DNA from: Epiperipatus broadwayi
Lineage: Eukaryota; Onychophora; Udeonychophora; Euonychophora; Peripatidae
NCBI GenBank assembly: GCA_028023455.1
Contig: JAQFVV010001090.1
Coordinates: 50,297 to 114,296 of the forward strand
Direction: 5' to 3'
Length of the DNA: 64,000 nt
Shown one piece after another: positions 23,495-35,292 of this stretch; position 1 is the first letter of the stretch; each line of letters begins with the position of its first letter. A program made the position numbers and the translations under genes. The notes under the pieces are model-generated. The model searched no databases. It was not told the origin of the DNA and worked only from the letters and a program-made list of their open reading frames with translations.

Positions 23495-23770
23495 AAAACA
23501 GGCAAAACTCTCCATACAGTAGTGCCACTCTGTGCAAGCCAGAGTAATCAATGGATGCCAGAAGAAAATCCCCATCTAGTGCCTACTCATCAGTGAGGAG
23601 CCTTGGATATGAAAGCATTGCACCTAGATCTTTGAGATCCTAAGATCTAGGTGCAGTGTGCAAGCCTTCTGGCATCCATTGATTACTCTGGTTTGCACTG
23701 AGTAAAACTACTGTATGGAGAGTTTTTCCTCTTTTAATAACAGTTATGAACAAGCATAGAATATGGTGAT
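23495..23770. mobile_element. Family 2 inverted pair, ribozyme deleted
   Basis: Left arm AAAACAGGCAAAACTCTCCA and right arm GGAGAGTTTTTCCTCTTTTA, both with GTAATCAATGGATGCCAGA-type sequence. In the left arm CTACTCATCAGTGAGGAGCC joins sequence from both sides of the ribozyme, so the GAAA to stem III part was deleted precisely between two CTACTC/CATCAG stretches. Confidence 0.7.
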
Positions 23771-24174
23771 CATGATGTATAGTGGTTTAACTTTTAGACT
23801 TCAAGTCAACACTACTATGCTAAACCACACAGAGTAAAAATCACTAATTGGTCTTAATATCTGATCACCATGAGCAATCTTTTAATAATTAGTCTAGAAA
23901 AAATGAATTTATCAACTTTAATATAAAATGCATAAATTATTTTCATTTTAGTCAAAATAACCATATCCAACTTGAAATTTTCAAAATAATTCAGTGAAAT
24001 GAAAAAAAAAACAACAACAACTGTAAGATTAATATTTGAAATGTAGGCACTCTTCATATATCTGGAGCCTAATTGTAAATATAGGGGATTTGGACTCAGA
24101 TTTTCAAGAACCTTTCAACTATCCACAAATATCACTGATACACATGATCACACACATGTAGAAAATATAATTAA

Positions 24175-24222
24175 TCACCAATATATGTATTTCGTGCTAA
24201 ACCAGCACTCATCAGTCAGTCC
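24175..24222 (-). ncRNA. Candidate hammerhead ribozyme (family 1)
   Basis: Minus strand: stem I strand ACUGA ending at 24216, box 1 CUGAUGA (24215-24209), stem II GUGCU-GGUUU-AGCAC (24208-24194), GAAA (24193-24190), stem III AUACAUAU (24190-24183), A at 24182 as cleavage base (AUA), then UUGGU (24181-24177). Stem I has five pairs including two wobbles; stem II has five clean pairs. All core residues match the hammerhead consensus. Confidence 0.7.
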
Positions 24223-24545
24223 AGATTATCATCTGTCATTCATATCAGTACTCAGTTTATATTAAGATAACAAATCTTCATACTTTAATGGACAGGCTTC
24301 AATCTACTTCAAACCTCCAACTCTTCAGTACATAAGGGATCAGAATGACATGTCAACATGGGCATGACAACAATATTGGCATTAGCATGGGATTTAGATT
24401 TTCCATCATGAGATTTTCAATTGTATGGCTGGCTGAAGTGTTGGAGGTTGAAGTAAATTGAAGACTGTCCATTAAAGTATGAAGATTTGCTATCTTAATA
24501 TAAACTGAGCACTGATTATGTATATGTGTGAGAGATGATAATCTG

Positions 24546-24595
24546 GACCAACTGATGATGCTGGTTCAGCAGAAAAAAACATATATTGAGGATTA
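24546..24595 (+). ncRNA. Hammerhead-like motif with insertion (family 1)
   Basis: CCAA, box 1 CUGAUGA (24552-24558), hairpin UGCUG-GUU-CAGCA, GAAA at 24572, then extra A residues before CAUAUAUUGAGG. The shift at the cleavage site makes activity doubtful. Confidence 0.5.
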
Positions 24596-24719
24596 TTGAT
24601 CTTTTCAACATGTGTGTGATCATGTGTATCAGTAATATGAGATAGTGTGGATAGTTGAAAGGTGCTTGAAAGACTGAGTTCAAACCCCCTATATTAACTA
24701 TAAGTTTATATTAGTAATA

Positions 24720-25335
24720 TTTTATTAAAACTTGTTGTTTAAATCATATTAGTTCTAAATTTTTCACTTAAATTCACAGTAAAATGAGAAAAATATATAC
24801 CAAACAATATAAATATTGGAAGAAAAATCTCTTCATTACACAATTAATTAAAACATCAGAAAATATTTTTTTTGCAAAGACAAAATGAATTATAATTAAA
24901 GGATTGTTGTAGGATGCTATACTTATTTCAATGCTCCACCATTCGAACATCTCTAATTAAGTTGTTATTCTATGATACTTAAAAGAAATTGGATGAATTC
25001 CACACTGAAAGGGATTCAAATGTTTTAAATGAATATGGTATACATAGCCTTTAATAATTCTATGTTGTTTTGAAAAAATACCCATAATAAATAATACAGC
25101 CCATTTTCAATATTTATAGACAAAATTTTGGATTCGTCCATCTTTATTTTTATACCTACTTTGGTTAAAATCTCTCACATATAATTTAAATTTAAAGATA
25201 GATATGAAAGAAAAGAAGTTAAAATTTTCTACTTCATAAATCACTTTACCATTTTTATAACTAATATCACAATTATACTGACTCAAAAGATCTGATTCTA
25301 ATTGTAAATAAGTTCATATATTAATAACATATTCT
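24720..25335. other. AT-rich sequence, no feature seen
   Basis: No exon or repeat family recognised. Confidence 0.4.
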
Positions 25336-25336
25336 G

Positions 25337-25470
25337 TAGTAAATGATTTTTTTTCCATATGTCATAGCATCGGCAGAAGGCGAACCCGCAACCGTCTGCA
25401 ACCAACTACTTGCTTGCAATGCGGCTGTGCTGACCTCTCGGCTAACAACGCTTGACTAGTAAATGATTTT
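25337..25470 (-). repeat. Minimal tRNA-like SINE (subfamily b) with 14-bp duplication
   Basis: SINE 25351-25456, flanked by TAGTAAATGATTTT at 25337-25350 and 25457-25470. On the minus strand: AGCGTTG, CGAGAGGTCAGC, a TTGCAAG anticodon-loop position, an extra GTTGCAGACGGTTG segment in the variable region, GGGTTCGC, CCGATGCTATGACATATGG and an A run. The extra segment defines subfamily b, shared with 50630-50735 and 55951-56055. Confidence 0.8.
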
Positions 25471-26445
25471 GACTGCAGTTTGATCTATATTTATTTAGTG
25501 AGTTGGGCTACCCCTCTCCCCATTACAAGTATCACTTGGGTTTGTGTTAGCACTATTAAAAATAATATGAGTATTATATGAAAAATAGGTGACATGAATA
25601 ATATCATGTAGTTAATAAGTAAGGCCAGCATGAAAATAACAAAACATCACTAGGTGGCGTAACTAGAAAGAAAAAAAATTGTTTAAGGCTCGAACGGGAT
25701 CTTTATCTACAAAAGAATATACATGTAAATATATACATGTAAATGTTACTGAAAAGATCTGTATGACAAAAATGATTACTATTATCTATAATAAAAAAAA
25801 ATTGTATTGGCAATCAAATAATGATTAGAAAGAAATTAAGTGAAATCGGATATGAATAATTTATTGATCCAGAAGAAAAGATGTAGATGAAGGGTAAAAT
25901 AAGAAAATCTACCTTAGATCTTAGCATAATTCATTTTCTATTTTTAATCTCATCTACCAGTTTATTGATATCAGATGTACTGCAAAGTAACACAACAAAT
26001 TCGCTTTGTCAAAAAGACTTGGCCACCTGATATAACTGAATACTAATAAATTTTACCTGAAATAATTTATGCTTAGCAATATTTTATGTTTGGTCTGATC
26101 ATTAGTGATGATGATCTTCAGGAGATTCACATTCAATTACTGTATATATATTTCTGCATACTTCTACTAATTGTTGCTGTTAAGAAAATCATTTCACCTT
26201 AAACCTTAAAAACGTGCACAAAGTTTGAGTCGAAGGATGTTAGAGCAAGGATAGATGAAAGTTTTTTCAAATTTGATTGAGTCAATGAGAGTAATACATT
26301 TATGACATAATCAACTATGATCGTAACATAGAAATGCCAATAGGCTCTAGCTGGATGTTGATAAAAAAAGATAGATTGAGAAAATGCATAAAGTAGAAAG
26401 GGAATTATAGATAAAATGATAGCTTATATCTATGAATGTCTAAGC
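25471..26445. other. AT-rich sequence, no feature seen
   Basis: No exon or repeat family recognised. Confidence 0.4.
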
Positions 26446-26447
26446 CA

Positions 26448-26638
26448 TGGTTTACTTTAATTCCCTTCTCTTATCTAGAGCTTTAAACCAAAACCTTAGT
26501 TAAAGATTGAATACTTAATAAAAAACAATAAAAAAGTATCCTGGTTTACTTTAATTCCCTTCCCCCATTTAGAGCTTTAAACCAAAAGCATAGATTAAAG
26601 CTTGAATACTTAATAAAAAAACAGCAAGAAAAGTATGG
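26448..26638 (+). repeat. Direct tandem duplication, about 94-bp unit
   Basis: TGGTTTACTTTAATTCCCTT starts at 26448 and again at 26542, each followed by TAGAGCTTTAAACCAAA and TTGAATACTTAATAAAAA. Two copies, roughly 90 percent alike by eye. Confidence 0.85.
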
Positions 26639-26639
26639 A

Positions 26640-27900
26640 AATACAGATGTATGTTACAGACAAACATCAGATAGATAGATAAGAAAAATATAAAAATAAA
26701 CATATATAGGTAAGACAACAAAAATCGTATCGAGATTTTGAGATGAAATAAATCAGAGGTGAGATGCTTGTATGAAATAAGAAAAAATATTGAAGTGTTG
26801 CAATTTTTGGGCAGAAAAAAGTGGAAGAAGCTTAATATTGCGAAGATAATGATGTTTGAAAATAAATGATAACTGATTCATGTGTGTGCGTGAATAAAAT
26901 GAATACGAAACCTAAGTAACAACGATTTCGAAGTGTATTAAGTGTATTAAATAATAAGTGTACAATTTGTTCTATCATTAAATTCGTTCAGAATGGAAGA
27001 AATATCGAGACTTGACGCAGTAAATGAAATTGTATTTATGATCAGATCTGCTTTTAATAAAGTTCAAATGCAATAAAAAGATTTTCGAAGCTCGCACTTT
27101 AATGGTAAACAAGCCCGGTTATCTCAATAACAACTCGTAAAAGCTTTTCCTTTAGCTGGAAACATTTAAAATGATAATGCTTCTTCTTCAGAGATTGAAA
27201 ATTATTAGCACAAAAACTCCACTTAATGTTAGCAGAGGGCATTGAATCTCTGATTACTTTTCCGATAGCACCGTGAATATTTCTCTGCCAAGTCTAGAAG
27301 GAATTCTTCCCTGCTTCTAAAAATGTAGAAATGGATGGAGGATATAGATATAAAAAGTGAGATTAGTGTGAGACGAGAGAAGGGAGATTAACTACCAGTC
27401 TCTTGACGCACAGGTATTTTGCTGTGTGTGTAAATTAGCGATGGCCACAGCTGGTTCCAATTATCCAACTGAAATAAAATGCAACCGGAATTTCCAGTCT
27501 GTTTCCATAAATTAGAATTAATAAATGAAAAATTCAAAATTCAAACATCTATCTTTTATTAAAATTATGATACGCAATCAGCAAAAAGGTGTACAAATAT
27601 TGATAATAAAATTAATAAAAAGCACAATCTTGAGAACGAATATGTATTATAATTTAAATATTCTTAAATTGAATGGCTCTACATAGATTTAAGTATTTAA
27701 TGAGTAGGGCCTTAACATAAAAATATAATAACGTTTATATCTGGATAGAAATGATATGATAATCTCTAGCTTAATAAATGATTAATAATAATCATTAATA
27801 TATTTATCTAAAGTGGATAATATCAAAAATGGCAGTGCATAAAGTTTAATACTTGTAGTTTAAATTATAGTAATTTAATTTAATATAAATACAGAATAGC
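26640..27900. other. AT-rich sequence, no feature seen
   Basis: No exon or repeat family recognised; 27725-27835 weakly resembles the TTTATATCTG...AATAATCATTA block at 50825-50900. Confidence 0.35.
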
Positions 27901-27904
27901 AATA

Positions 27905-28275
27905 TAGATTCTTCAGACCACTCAAAGAAGTATGGAGATATGCATGCTAGGAATAACAAGAAGAAATTGAAAATGCAATATATGATTAAAAGAACAAACG
28001 GGTGTTACTGACATAGTAGAAAGAATTAAAAGACCGGAGTTAGGTTGGATATATTGCTAGAAGAGATGATAACAGATGGCAATTGAAATCTTAAACTGAA
28101 TTCCAAGAGATTGTAAAACGTTCAGAAAAAGACCACATGTGAGATGGATGAATAAAATAAGAAAGTGTACAGGGATGATGTGGAGAAGAGAGGCTAAAGA
28201 TTGAAGAAGATGAATTGAACTTGGAGAGACCTTCATCCTGCAGTGGATTAATAATGATTGACAATGATGATGAAT
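27905..28275 (+). mobile_element. RTE-like LINE, 3' fragment
   Basis: Plus-strand counterpart of 56815-57200: CAGACCACTCAAAGAAGTAT, then GTGTTACTGACATAG, AGATGATAACAGATGGCAAT, AAAGACCACATGTGAGATGG, CTGCAGTGGATTAATAATGA and a GATGAT tail. C-terminal coding end with stops. Confidence 0.75.
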
Positions 28276-28534
28276 ATAAATATGCTATATATCATGGAGC
28301 GGAGAGTTAATATGATATAGCTCGAGATTTAATTACAGTTTTAAATTGGACATTTTTCTAGTACTGTAACTGAAAATTTTTTAACAAAGGTCAGGAAACC
28401 TTTTAAGCAGTTGGCATATCACCAATCCAGCTAATTAATCAGTCATCATCAACATTTTTAAATCATTACCAAAATATTACAAGATGCTTCCTCTAAAATT
28501 TAAAGTAGTTTTTCTAAACCATGTACTTATGTCA

Positions 28535-28770
28535 CACTTCAGTCCTTTCTGTTGTACATATCCATCTCATATATGATTTCTTTTTAGGTTTCTTCCAATC
28601 TCTTGGAATTTAGTTTAAACTTTAGTGATTCTTTGTTTACCATTTCTTCTAGTAATATATCTAGCATTCTCCCATTTACCTACTTAAATCTTTTGGCAAT
28701 GCTAATGGTACCTGTTTGTTTTTCATCTGTACAATATCAGGACAGATTAAAAAAAATTGGATTCTATGTA
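28535..28770 (-). mobile_element. RTE-like LINE, degraded fragment
   Basis: CATCTCATATATGATTTC, TCTTGGAATTTAGTTTAAAC and CCATTTCTTCTAGTAATATAT follow the order of the RTE C-terminal region on the minus strand. Old and diverged; the plus-strand frame here is antisense. Confidence 0.55.
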
Positions 28771-28799
28771 AACAACTTTTTTGAGTTCCAATATCCTCA

Positions 28800-31700
28800 A
28801 ATTATATATGTAATAAAATAAGGATTGATTAAAAGAAAGTTATTTTAATTTAAATATTATGGCTTCATCTTTGCTTTTTTTTCTGTCTTGCCATCTCTGC
28901 CATTTTTTGTTTTTGGGAGTTGGAATGGCATATTCATTTATGGCTACACGATGGTAATGATTGCAAATACACAATATTAAAAAATAACTTTAATTAATAC
29001 TTTCAAATTATCAGGCTTTAAACAAATACTTTGCTTGTATTTTGATCTCTCATTATGTAGTCTGGAGATGTCCAAAACATGGACTATGACCTGCATGTTA
29101 CTGCAGTGAAGGATTTGTGTAGCCCACTTAGATTTTGAATTTTTTTTAATAAAAAAAATAAAATAACAATTTGGATCAATGCTTATTAGCTATTTTAATT
29201 ATATTATTAATTGACAATTTTGAAGTCGATGTTATTATCTGGTGTTTTTACACGAATGTAGCCTGAAGTTTCTGTACTATTTTATTACTAAATTTATAAG
29301 TCTGAGACCTATAAATATGCATTGATGGGTAAAACACATTTAGCAGACATCTTTTTTTGAGTACATGGGTATTGTACCGGTAAGAATTGTCCCTCCACAT
29401 AACAAAATCTAGAACACAGGCAAAATACACTAAAGCTGATCGAATACAGATACTGGGATCCAGAACCCAACCAACATTCAATCCTTTCACCTCTGCTCAA
29501 TGATCTAATACCCTATGGATGACACTTCTCAACTTACACAGACACTTAATTTAACCTCAGTCTGGCAGTCACCCCCGGTGGAACAAGAGACTCATAAATT
29601 TAACTAATTTAATACTGATTTGGTCTGATATACACACATATGGCTAAGTAATTAATTATAAAACTTAAGAGACTGATCCACATATATATAAAATGGTGTA
29701 GGTGCAATTAAATATAGAGTTGGACAAAATGAATTCACAGACAATAAAAATATGAAAACGAGTTATGGTTTTAAATATTAATTTAATAAAACAATAATTA
29801 ATAGTGCAATTAAAATATACAAAATTATGTGATGGAAACGTGAGATATTACGCTCGCAGGCGTGGCATAACTAATGAAATTAATGTTCATATCTCATTAT
29901 AAATGTTTAATAAAGTGTAGTGCGGTATTGGAGTCTATACCTATATTAATATGCCAAATTTCTAGCTCTTTTGTAGTCTGCTAGATCATACGGAACTTTA
30001 TAGCCAAAGTTATATAACTAACTTAATAGCGCTCTTATGGCATCTATCTATATAAAGTTACATCGAGCACATAATTAGGCTCAGAGATACGCAGGTTAGC
30101 ATGTTAACCTAGATTAGGATATACTCTAATTCTAGATAAGCATTTAATATAAAAGGAAAGAAAACTGGTTTATGATAGGTTTACCTATATACTCTATGGA
30201 ACATATTAAAATATTAATAAAGCTCAAAGGTGCGAATGGGTTATTATTCATGGGCTTCAGTCTCCAAAGACTCAGTTTGCCCTAAAACCATTCAACTTGC
30301 TACGAATAGGAACATTAGTAGTTCAGGTAGTCGGATAAGCATTATGAATAATCTAGGTCCTTGTGCCCTAGTTCTAAAAGTGTGCTTGAACCCGAACTAA
30401 AGTGGATGAGTGTGGCCTCCACCAGCACATCATCAAGAATCATGCAGCAAGCAGATAATTGTACATTGCATACTTTGTAAGGACACATCCGCAACTTATA
30501 CATATATATAACGCAAATACGTAAAGTTATATTATTGTGCCTTAAAATTAGATAGCGTCTATTTGCATATCTATACAATCCAGTTCTCAAATTTAGTATT
30601 TCAAATATACTATTTAGGGACTAAATTAATTAGTAACCTAGTTTAATATTATCACCTGCATCTCAACATATATAAATCTAAGGAGGACAAAGCATATTTG
30701 CGGGGTAATTACGAATAAAACATTAAAATATGCTTTGAGAATATCTCTGTGGCTAGTTCCTATGATGTACGAGTTACATATATAAATAGTTATAATTCAT
30801 AACTAGAATTAAGCAAATTACAATTTTAACTAGATAACTGATTATTGTAATATTAATACCCAAAACTTTATCAGTAAAATAATAATATGATCTCGAAACA
30901 GCGAGTGAGAAAGAAGACAATAATAATTCAATTATTTAATATTTATTATAGCAAAGATTTGAAATTATCTTCACAGATAGATAAGCTAAAATTATATTTA
31001 TAAATACTTGCAGTTTCAAGTCATTTGGCATATTAAATACATATAATATTAAAATGATAAAATCATAGAATAAATTGAATATTTTTAGAAATAGGCATAA
31101 AAGACCACAGGAAATTATACATTTAAAATAGATTATTAGAGTTTTACATTTTAAAAGAGAATCCAAGTTTTACATTTTAAAAGGGAATTCAAGTTTTACA
31201 ATCAGGCAAGATTTAGCATTTAACGGTCTTCTTTGTAGATTTTAGTAAAGGTGTTTGGGAACAGCAGATTTAATAAATATCTGGCTTTTAAAAGAAAGAA
31301 TTGAAAGTCTCAGTTTATAAACAGAGCTTTGAGAGAAAATTTACCATTCAGTTGTTTTCATTGCAGTTCTCTGGATTGCAGTTCTGGGCACTTAGGAGGA
31401 TATTAAGTTGACACTTTTGACAATGATTTAAAGTTAATAGAGATTTTCCATGGGGCTTCTGCTTTGCTAGTGTACAGCATTAGGTTTCATTGGACCAAAG
31501 CTCTCCATTCTGCAAGGGCAGGTGGTGAATTATGACTGTCTACTTGACCATTTTGAAGATAAAACGAGCGTAGATTATGTTAACAATTCACTTATTATAT
31601 ATATGATCGAGTACTTGGCAGTAAAACTTTAAGTATATATACTTTTCAAACTCTGGCCACCTGTTAATTTTTATGAGCTTTTACATAGCTGGAAAGTCCA

Positions 31701-33200
31701 TTTATTTATTTTAGCAAACATATTTAATAGTTACAACTAGTAGAAAAACCCATTTATTTATTTTAGAAACACATTTTTAATTATAACCAGTAGTTGAGAT
31801 TTTGTTTTCCTGCGTTATTTTGTTATTAACATTTTATATTTACAAAATCAAGTCCACACTATTTTAGGACCAATGCGTGACCTACTTTAAAATCTTTTTA
31901 CAAAATCAAAGGTTATTTGACAAAGTTACTTTCATAATTAGTAGAAGCTAATTTTATAACCATACATGCAGAATAACAGGAAATATACATATGCAATTTA
32001 AATAATACATCAATAAAATTGGCTAAATAATTTATTAAAATATTTCTTAAACTAGAAATATTTATAAAATGAATATACATATCTGTAATATATACCAATA
32101 ACATAACAATAATTTAAACTAAAAAATTTCTTAAATTAGAAATATTTATCAAATGAATTTCTTAAACTAGAAATATTTATAAAATGGATACATATCTGTA
32201 ATCTATACATATACTATTAAATTACAGACATACCGCTCGCATATATATATGTGATTCTGCATATATAATAATTTAATGTTATTTAAATGGGTACTCTGAG
32301 AGGGTTTAAACCTGGCATATGGATAGATGTGTGGGTAAAATAAGTGAAATGGGCAGATGGATGAAACTGACCATTTCAGTATGTTCATTTTAATATTATT
32401 TCTACCAAAAGTACTTCATCAAATTATTTAATCCATTGTATTTCCATGATAGATTTTACTGAGATTATTTTAAGTTCTCATGTTTTGTTTGAGAAAATAC
32501 CACATCATCTTCAAATTCCTCTAGTTTCCAATTTGAATCCTCAAGAGATTTGTCATAACATTTCTGACAACTATTTTGTAGATGTGGATTCACTTTGTCA
32601 TATATCCTTATCAATGTTACATCTTCAAATATTTAGTGAGCTATATCTCGGAAAATGTAACAGATAAATATTCGCATAACCGCATTAGAGATAAGCCTTA
32701 TATTGTAAAATTAGCAAAATATGCCTATTGTATTTCCAACTATTTAATCACAATAGTCATAATCATGGCATTGATGGTGAAAAGAAAATTTATCTCTAAG
32801 GCTCAATTAAGTGATTTGATAGGTGTTTGATTACTAGGATGTAATCTAACATTCATTCCAATTGCTATGTTGCTTCATGAAGCTTTTATCGCATGTTTAC
32901 TGCATATTTTATTTAATAGCATTTTGTTGACATGTTTAAATATCCAGGTAATTAGATTTGATTACTCATATTGACATGATAATATTGTTCTAGAAATGTG
33001 TTTGTGTTCACATAGGCAATAACAGACCTCCAAAATTGAATCCTGTTATATTCCATAGTGACCGATCTATTTATTTTATTGGCTACTCTTCTTCTAGGCT
33101 GATATCAGGTTTGGTTGAATCTTGTCTTTAATGTCTGTAAATTAAATAGGTATGATTTGTTGCCCCCAATCATTACAATAATAAGAAAAAAAATGGGTGT
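28800..33200. other. AT-rich sequence, largely unassigned
   Basis: About 4.4 kb where I recognise no repeat family or exon. Around 29500-30900 and 31200-31560 the composition is a little less AT-rich. A short block at 29050-29110 (GTCTGGAGATGTCC...CTGCATG) is vaguely like hAT non-autonomous interior sequence but too weak to call. Confidence 0.35.
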
Positions 33201-33279
33201 GAAGTCTGAAATGAACTATTTAAGTCAAATAGAATATGAATCAAGTTAAAATAATTTTAAAGTTATATGAGCTAGACAT

Positions 33280-33475
33280 ATTGTGAGATCAGTTGAGGTC
33301 TTGAAAAGGGCTCCAATAGATTGGAAAAGACCTAGAAAAAGACCATATGTAAAGTAGATGAATGAAATAAGAAAGTTTGTTGGTGTGCTGTAGAGATGAG
33401 AGGCTATAAATCAGAGGCACTGGAATGAACATCCTGCACTGGTTCAACAATAGTTAAAAATGATGATGAATATTC
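33280..33475 (+). mobile_element. RTE-like LINE, 3' fragment
   Basis: AAAAAGACCATATGTAAAGT, GAATGAAATAAGAAAGTTTG, GTAGAGATGAGAGGCTA and CATCCTGCACTGGTTCAAC follow the RTE 3' end; tail ATGATGA. Confidence 0.65.
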
Positions 33476-33544
33476 ATATAAAAAATGGTAAAACAAACAA
33501 TTAATACATTTTATACATAATTTAAATAAATTACAATTCAAATC

Positions 33545-33750
33545 ATAATAACATAAAATTCCATATAACAATACAATACCAACCCAAAAAAACTAAACTG
33601 GATTAAAATTCTTCCACAACCATGGTTTCATCTATTAACAAATAGACCTTTTCAAATTTATTTATTTGTTAATAAATGAAACCATGGGTTGTGAAAGAAC
33701 TTTATAGGTTTTTTTGGGGCTGGTATTGTATTGTTATATGGATTTTTATT
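33545..33750. mobile_element. Palindromic foldback element
   Basis: CCATATAACAATACAATACC (from 33552) is the inverse of GGTATTGTATTGTTATATGG (ending 33741). Inner blocks CCATGGTTTCATCTATTAAC and GTTAATAAATGAAACCATGG also pair. Arms about 90 bp, small loop, no coding capacity. Confidence 0.8.
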
Positions 33751-33807
33751 TTATTTATAATTACTAGTATAGCTTAGGCAGTATTTAATATTTATATTTA
33801 ATTTAAA

Positions 33808-33992
33808 TCTTAAACTGGATTCCAAGAGATTGTAAAAGACCCAGAAAGAGACCACAGGTGAGATGGATGAATGAAATAAGAAAGTGTACAGGGATGATGT
33901 GGAGAAGAGAAGCTAAAGATCGGAGGAGATGGATTAAACTTGAAGAGACCTTCATCCTGCAGTGGATTGATAATGGTTGATGATGATGATTT
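33808..33992 (+). mobile_element. RTE-like LINE, well-preserved 3' end
   Basis: CTTAAACTGGATTCCAAGAG, AAAAGACCCAGAAAGAGACC, GATGGATGAATGAAATAAG, GATGATGTGGAGAAGAG, TTCATCCTGCAGTGGATTGA and a GATGATGAT tail. On the plus strand it encodes the usual RTE C-terminus; truncated at 5' to about 185 bp. The minus-strand frame is a shadow. Confidence 0.8.
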
Positions 33993-34075
33993 AATTTAAA
34001 TAACAATAAGCATTTCAATTTAATTATGAATGTTTGTTAAGTACTCTGCCTGAAGGCAAATTGGATTATCTAGGT

Positions 34076-34402
34076 CAGGGGTCCCCAACCTATGCCCGTG
34101 GGCACCATGGTGCCCGCAGACCATTTTATGTGTGCCCACCGCTATCATAACATGATAAAAAATTATTTATTTGATACAAATAAATTTAATTTTTAAAATT
34201 TCTTATAGATTATTGTATTATATTGTAATCAAATTGTAGGGCGTACTATATTTTTACAGCGTAAATAAATTTTTTTTTTGTACATTACGTGTATTATTAA
34301 CAATATCCAACTATAAATTTACATTAAAAAAATTAATGGTGCCCGCTACCTGGCCGGTATTGTAGAATGTGCTCTTAAGTGCAAAAAGGTTGGGGACCCC
34401 TG
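34076..34402. mobile_element. hAT-type non-autonomous DNA transposon
   Basis: 327 bp with inverted termini CAGGGGTCCCCAACC (left) and GGTTGGGGACCCCTG (right), flanked by the 8-bp duplication ATCTAGGT (34068-34075, 34403-34410). Eight-bp duplications and CAGGG-type ends are hallmarks of hAT elements. Subterminal words such as GTGGGCACCATGGTGCCCGC are typical of this group. No transposase. Confidence 0.92.
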
Positions 34403-34415
34403 ATCTAGGTAGTTT

Positions 34416-34512
34416 TTTTTTTTTTATGTGTCAAAGCGCCAGCCGGGAAGCGAAACCTAGGACAACTGCTTGTAAGGTGGCTGTGCTAACCACTCGACCA
34501 CCAACGCTTGAC
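34416..34512 (-). repeat. Minimal tRNA-like SINE (subfamily a)
   Basis: Minus strand: AGCGTTGGTGGTCGAGTGGT, an anticodon-loop position CTTACAA, CCTAGGTTTCGC for the T-arm, then CTTTGACACATA and an A run. Bounded by the 16-bp duplication described for 34065-34528. Confidence 0.8.
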
Positions 34513-34539
34513 ATTATCTAGGTAGTTTAAGTGATGACC

Positions 34540-34640
34540 CAATAGCAAAGCGACCGATTTAACTCAAGAGCTAAAGGGTAGATGTATCATAGCTTGGTTG
34601 TCACTTCTATTGCTTAAATGTTATATGATCCCCCCAAATA
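34540..34640 (+). repeat. SINE family II-like fragment
   Basis: ACCCAATAGCAAAGCGACCG, then CAAGAGCTAAAGGGTAGA and TGGTTGTCACTTCTATTGCT resemble the family II copy at 51543-51640. Diverged. Confidence 0.4.
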
Positions 34641-35180
34641 ATAACCATTTAATTACTTTTATAGTCAATGATAATTTACCCTTCCTTATCACGCTCTTAG
34701 CATAATTTCTTGTAATATCTTGGGTTTAGAACTACATCACAAACTTTAAAGAGTTCTCATCATTAAAATGCAAGATATGTTAATTTAAGTAAGATTTACA
34801 GTTTTCACAAGTATTATAATAGACTATCTGCTTAAATATTCAAAACAGATATCAATGCCATATTTTATGCTCAGAAAAAAATAATTCAGACTGAAATCAA
34901 TCTAATGATGGTTAGAAACACCCAAAACGCATACTAAAATGTAGTCTATCGTTAAAATTATATGTACTACCCCATTATATATTTTTTGTACTACTTTTTA
35001 AATTAACTAAAACAAAAAATTGAATTTTTCACACCAGATGTCGCTTATTAATCACGTGACTAGTTTTTTTTTTTTTTTTTTTTGTCGTCATACAGATATT
35101 AAATACCCAAATATCCGCCATGTTATCCAAAAAATGCTATTTCCTTCTATTAGCTGGTTCTTTAATGATGACTGCCAAGG
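34640..35180. other. AT-rich sequence, no feature seen
   Basis: No exon or repeat family recognised; poly-T near 35065-35084. Confidence 0.4.
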
Positions 35181-35189
35181 CAAAATATC

Positions 35190-35292
35190 CTGGGTAGTTC
35201 GGTGCAGTGATAGAATAGTTGACTAAAGTTCAAAGCCTATAGATCATAGCTCAACCCATCACTACCGGTGCTAGAACATATGAACTCTCGAT
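35190..35292 (+). repeat. tRNA-derived SINE family II
   Basis: GGTAGTTCGGTGCAGTGATA, GACTAAAGTTCAAAGCC, ATCACTACCGGTGCTAGAAC and ATGAACTCTC follow the family II order (compare 49810-49935). Confidence 0.5.

Larger units (their letters stand above)
24070..24705. mobile_element. Family 1 inverted pair with intact left hammerhead
   Basis: Termini TATAGGGGATTTGGACTCAG (left) and CTGAGTTCAAACCCCCTATA (right) are inverted. Arms share GCTTCAATCTACTTC, AAAGTATGAAGATTTG and the ribozyme. The left ribozyme (24222-24175 minus) is intact; the right (24546-24595 plus) has an A-run insertion after GAAA. The centre holds ACATGGGCATGACAACAATA and other unpaired sequence. Confidence 0.75.
34065..34528. repeat. 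16-bp SINE target duplication split by a hAT insertion
   Basis: ATTATCTAGGTAGTTT is intact at 34513-34528, right of the SINE. On the left side the same sequence is cut in two: ATTATCTAGGT at 34065-34075 and ATCTAGGTAGTTT at 34403-34415, with the hAT element between. The 8-bp overlap ATCTAGGT is the hAT duplication. Confidence 0.85.

Noticed and set aside
28835-28960. Short minus-strand lysine-rich peptide (MNMPFQLPKTKNGRD...) ending in a stop
   Set aside because: Looks like a possible C-terminus of some mobile-element protein, but too short to assign.
30342-30590. 82-codon minus-strand frame in a less AT-rich patch
   Set aside because: No recognisable domain, no splice signals, no repeat match; could be chance.
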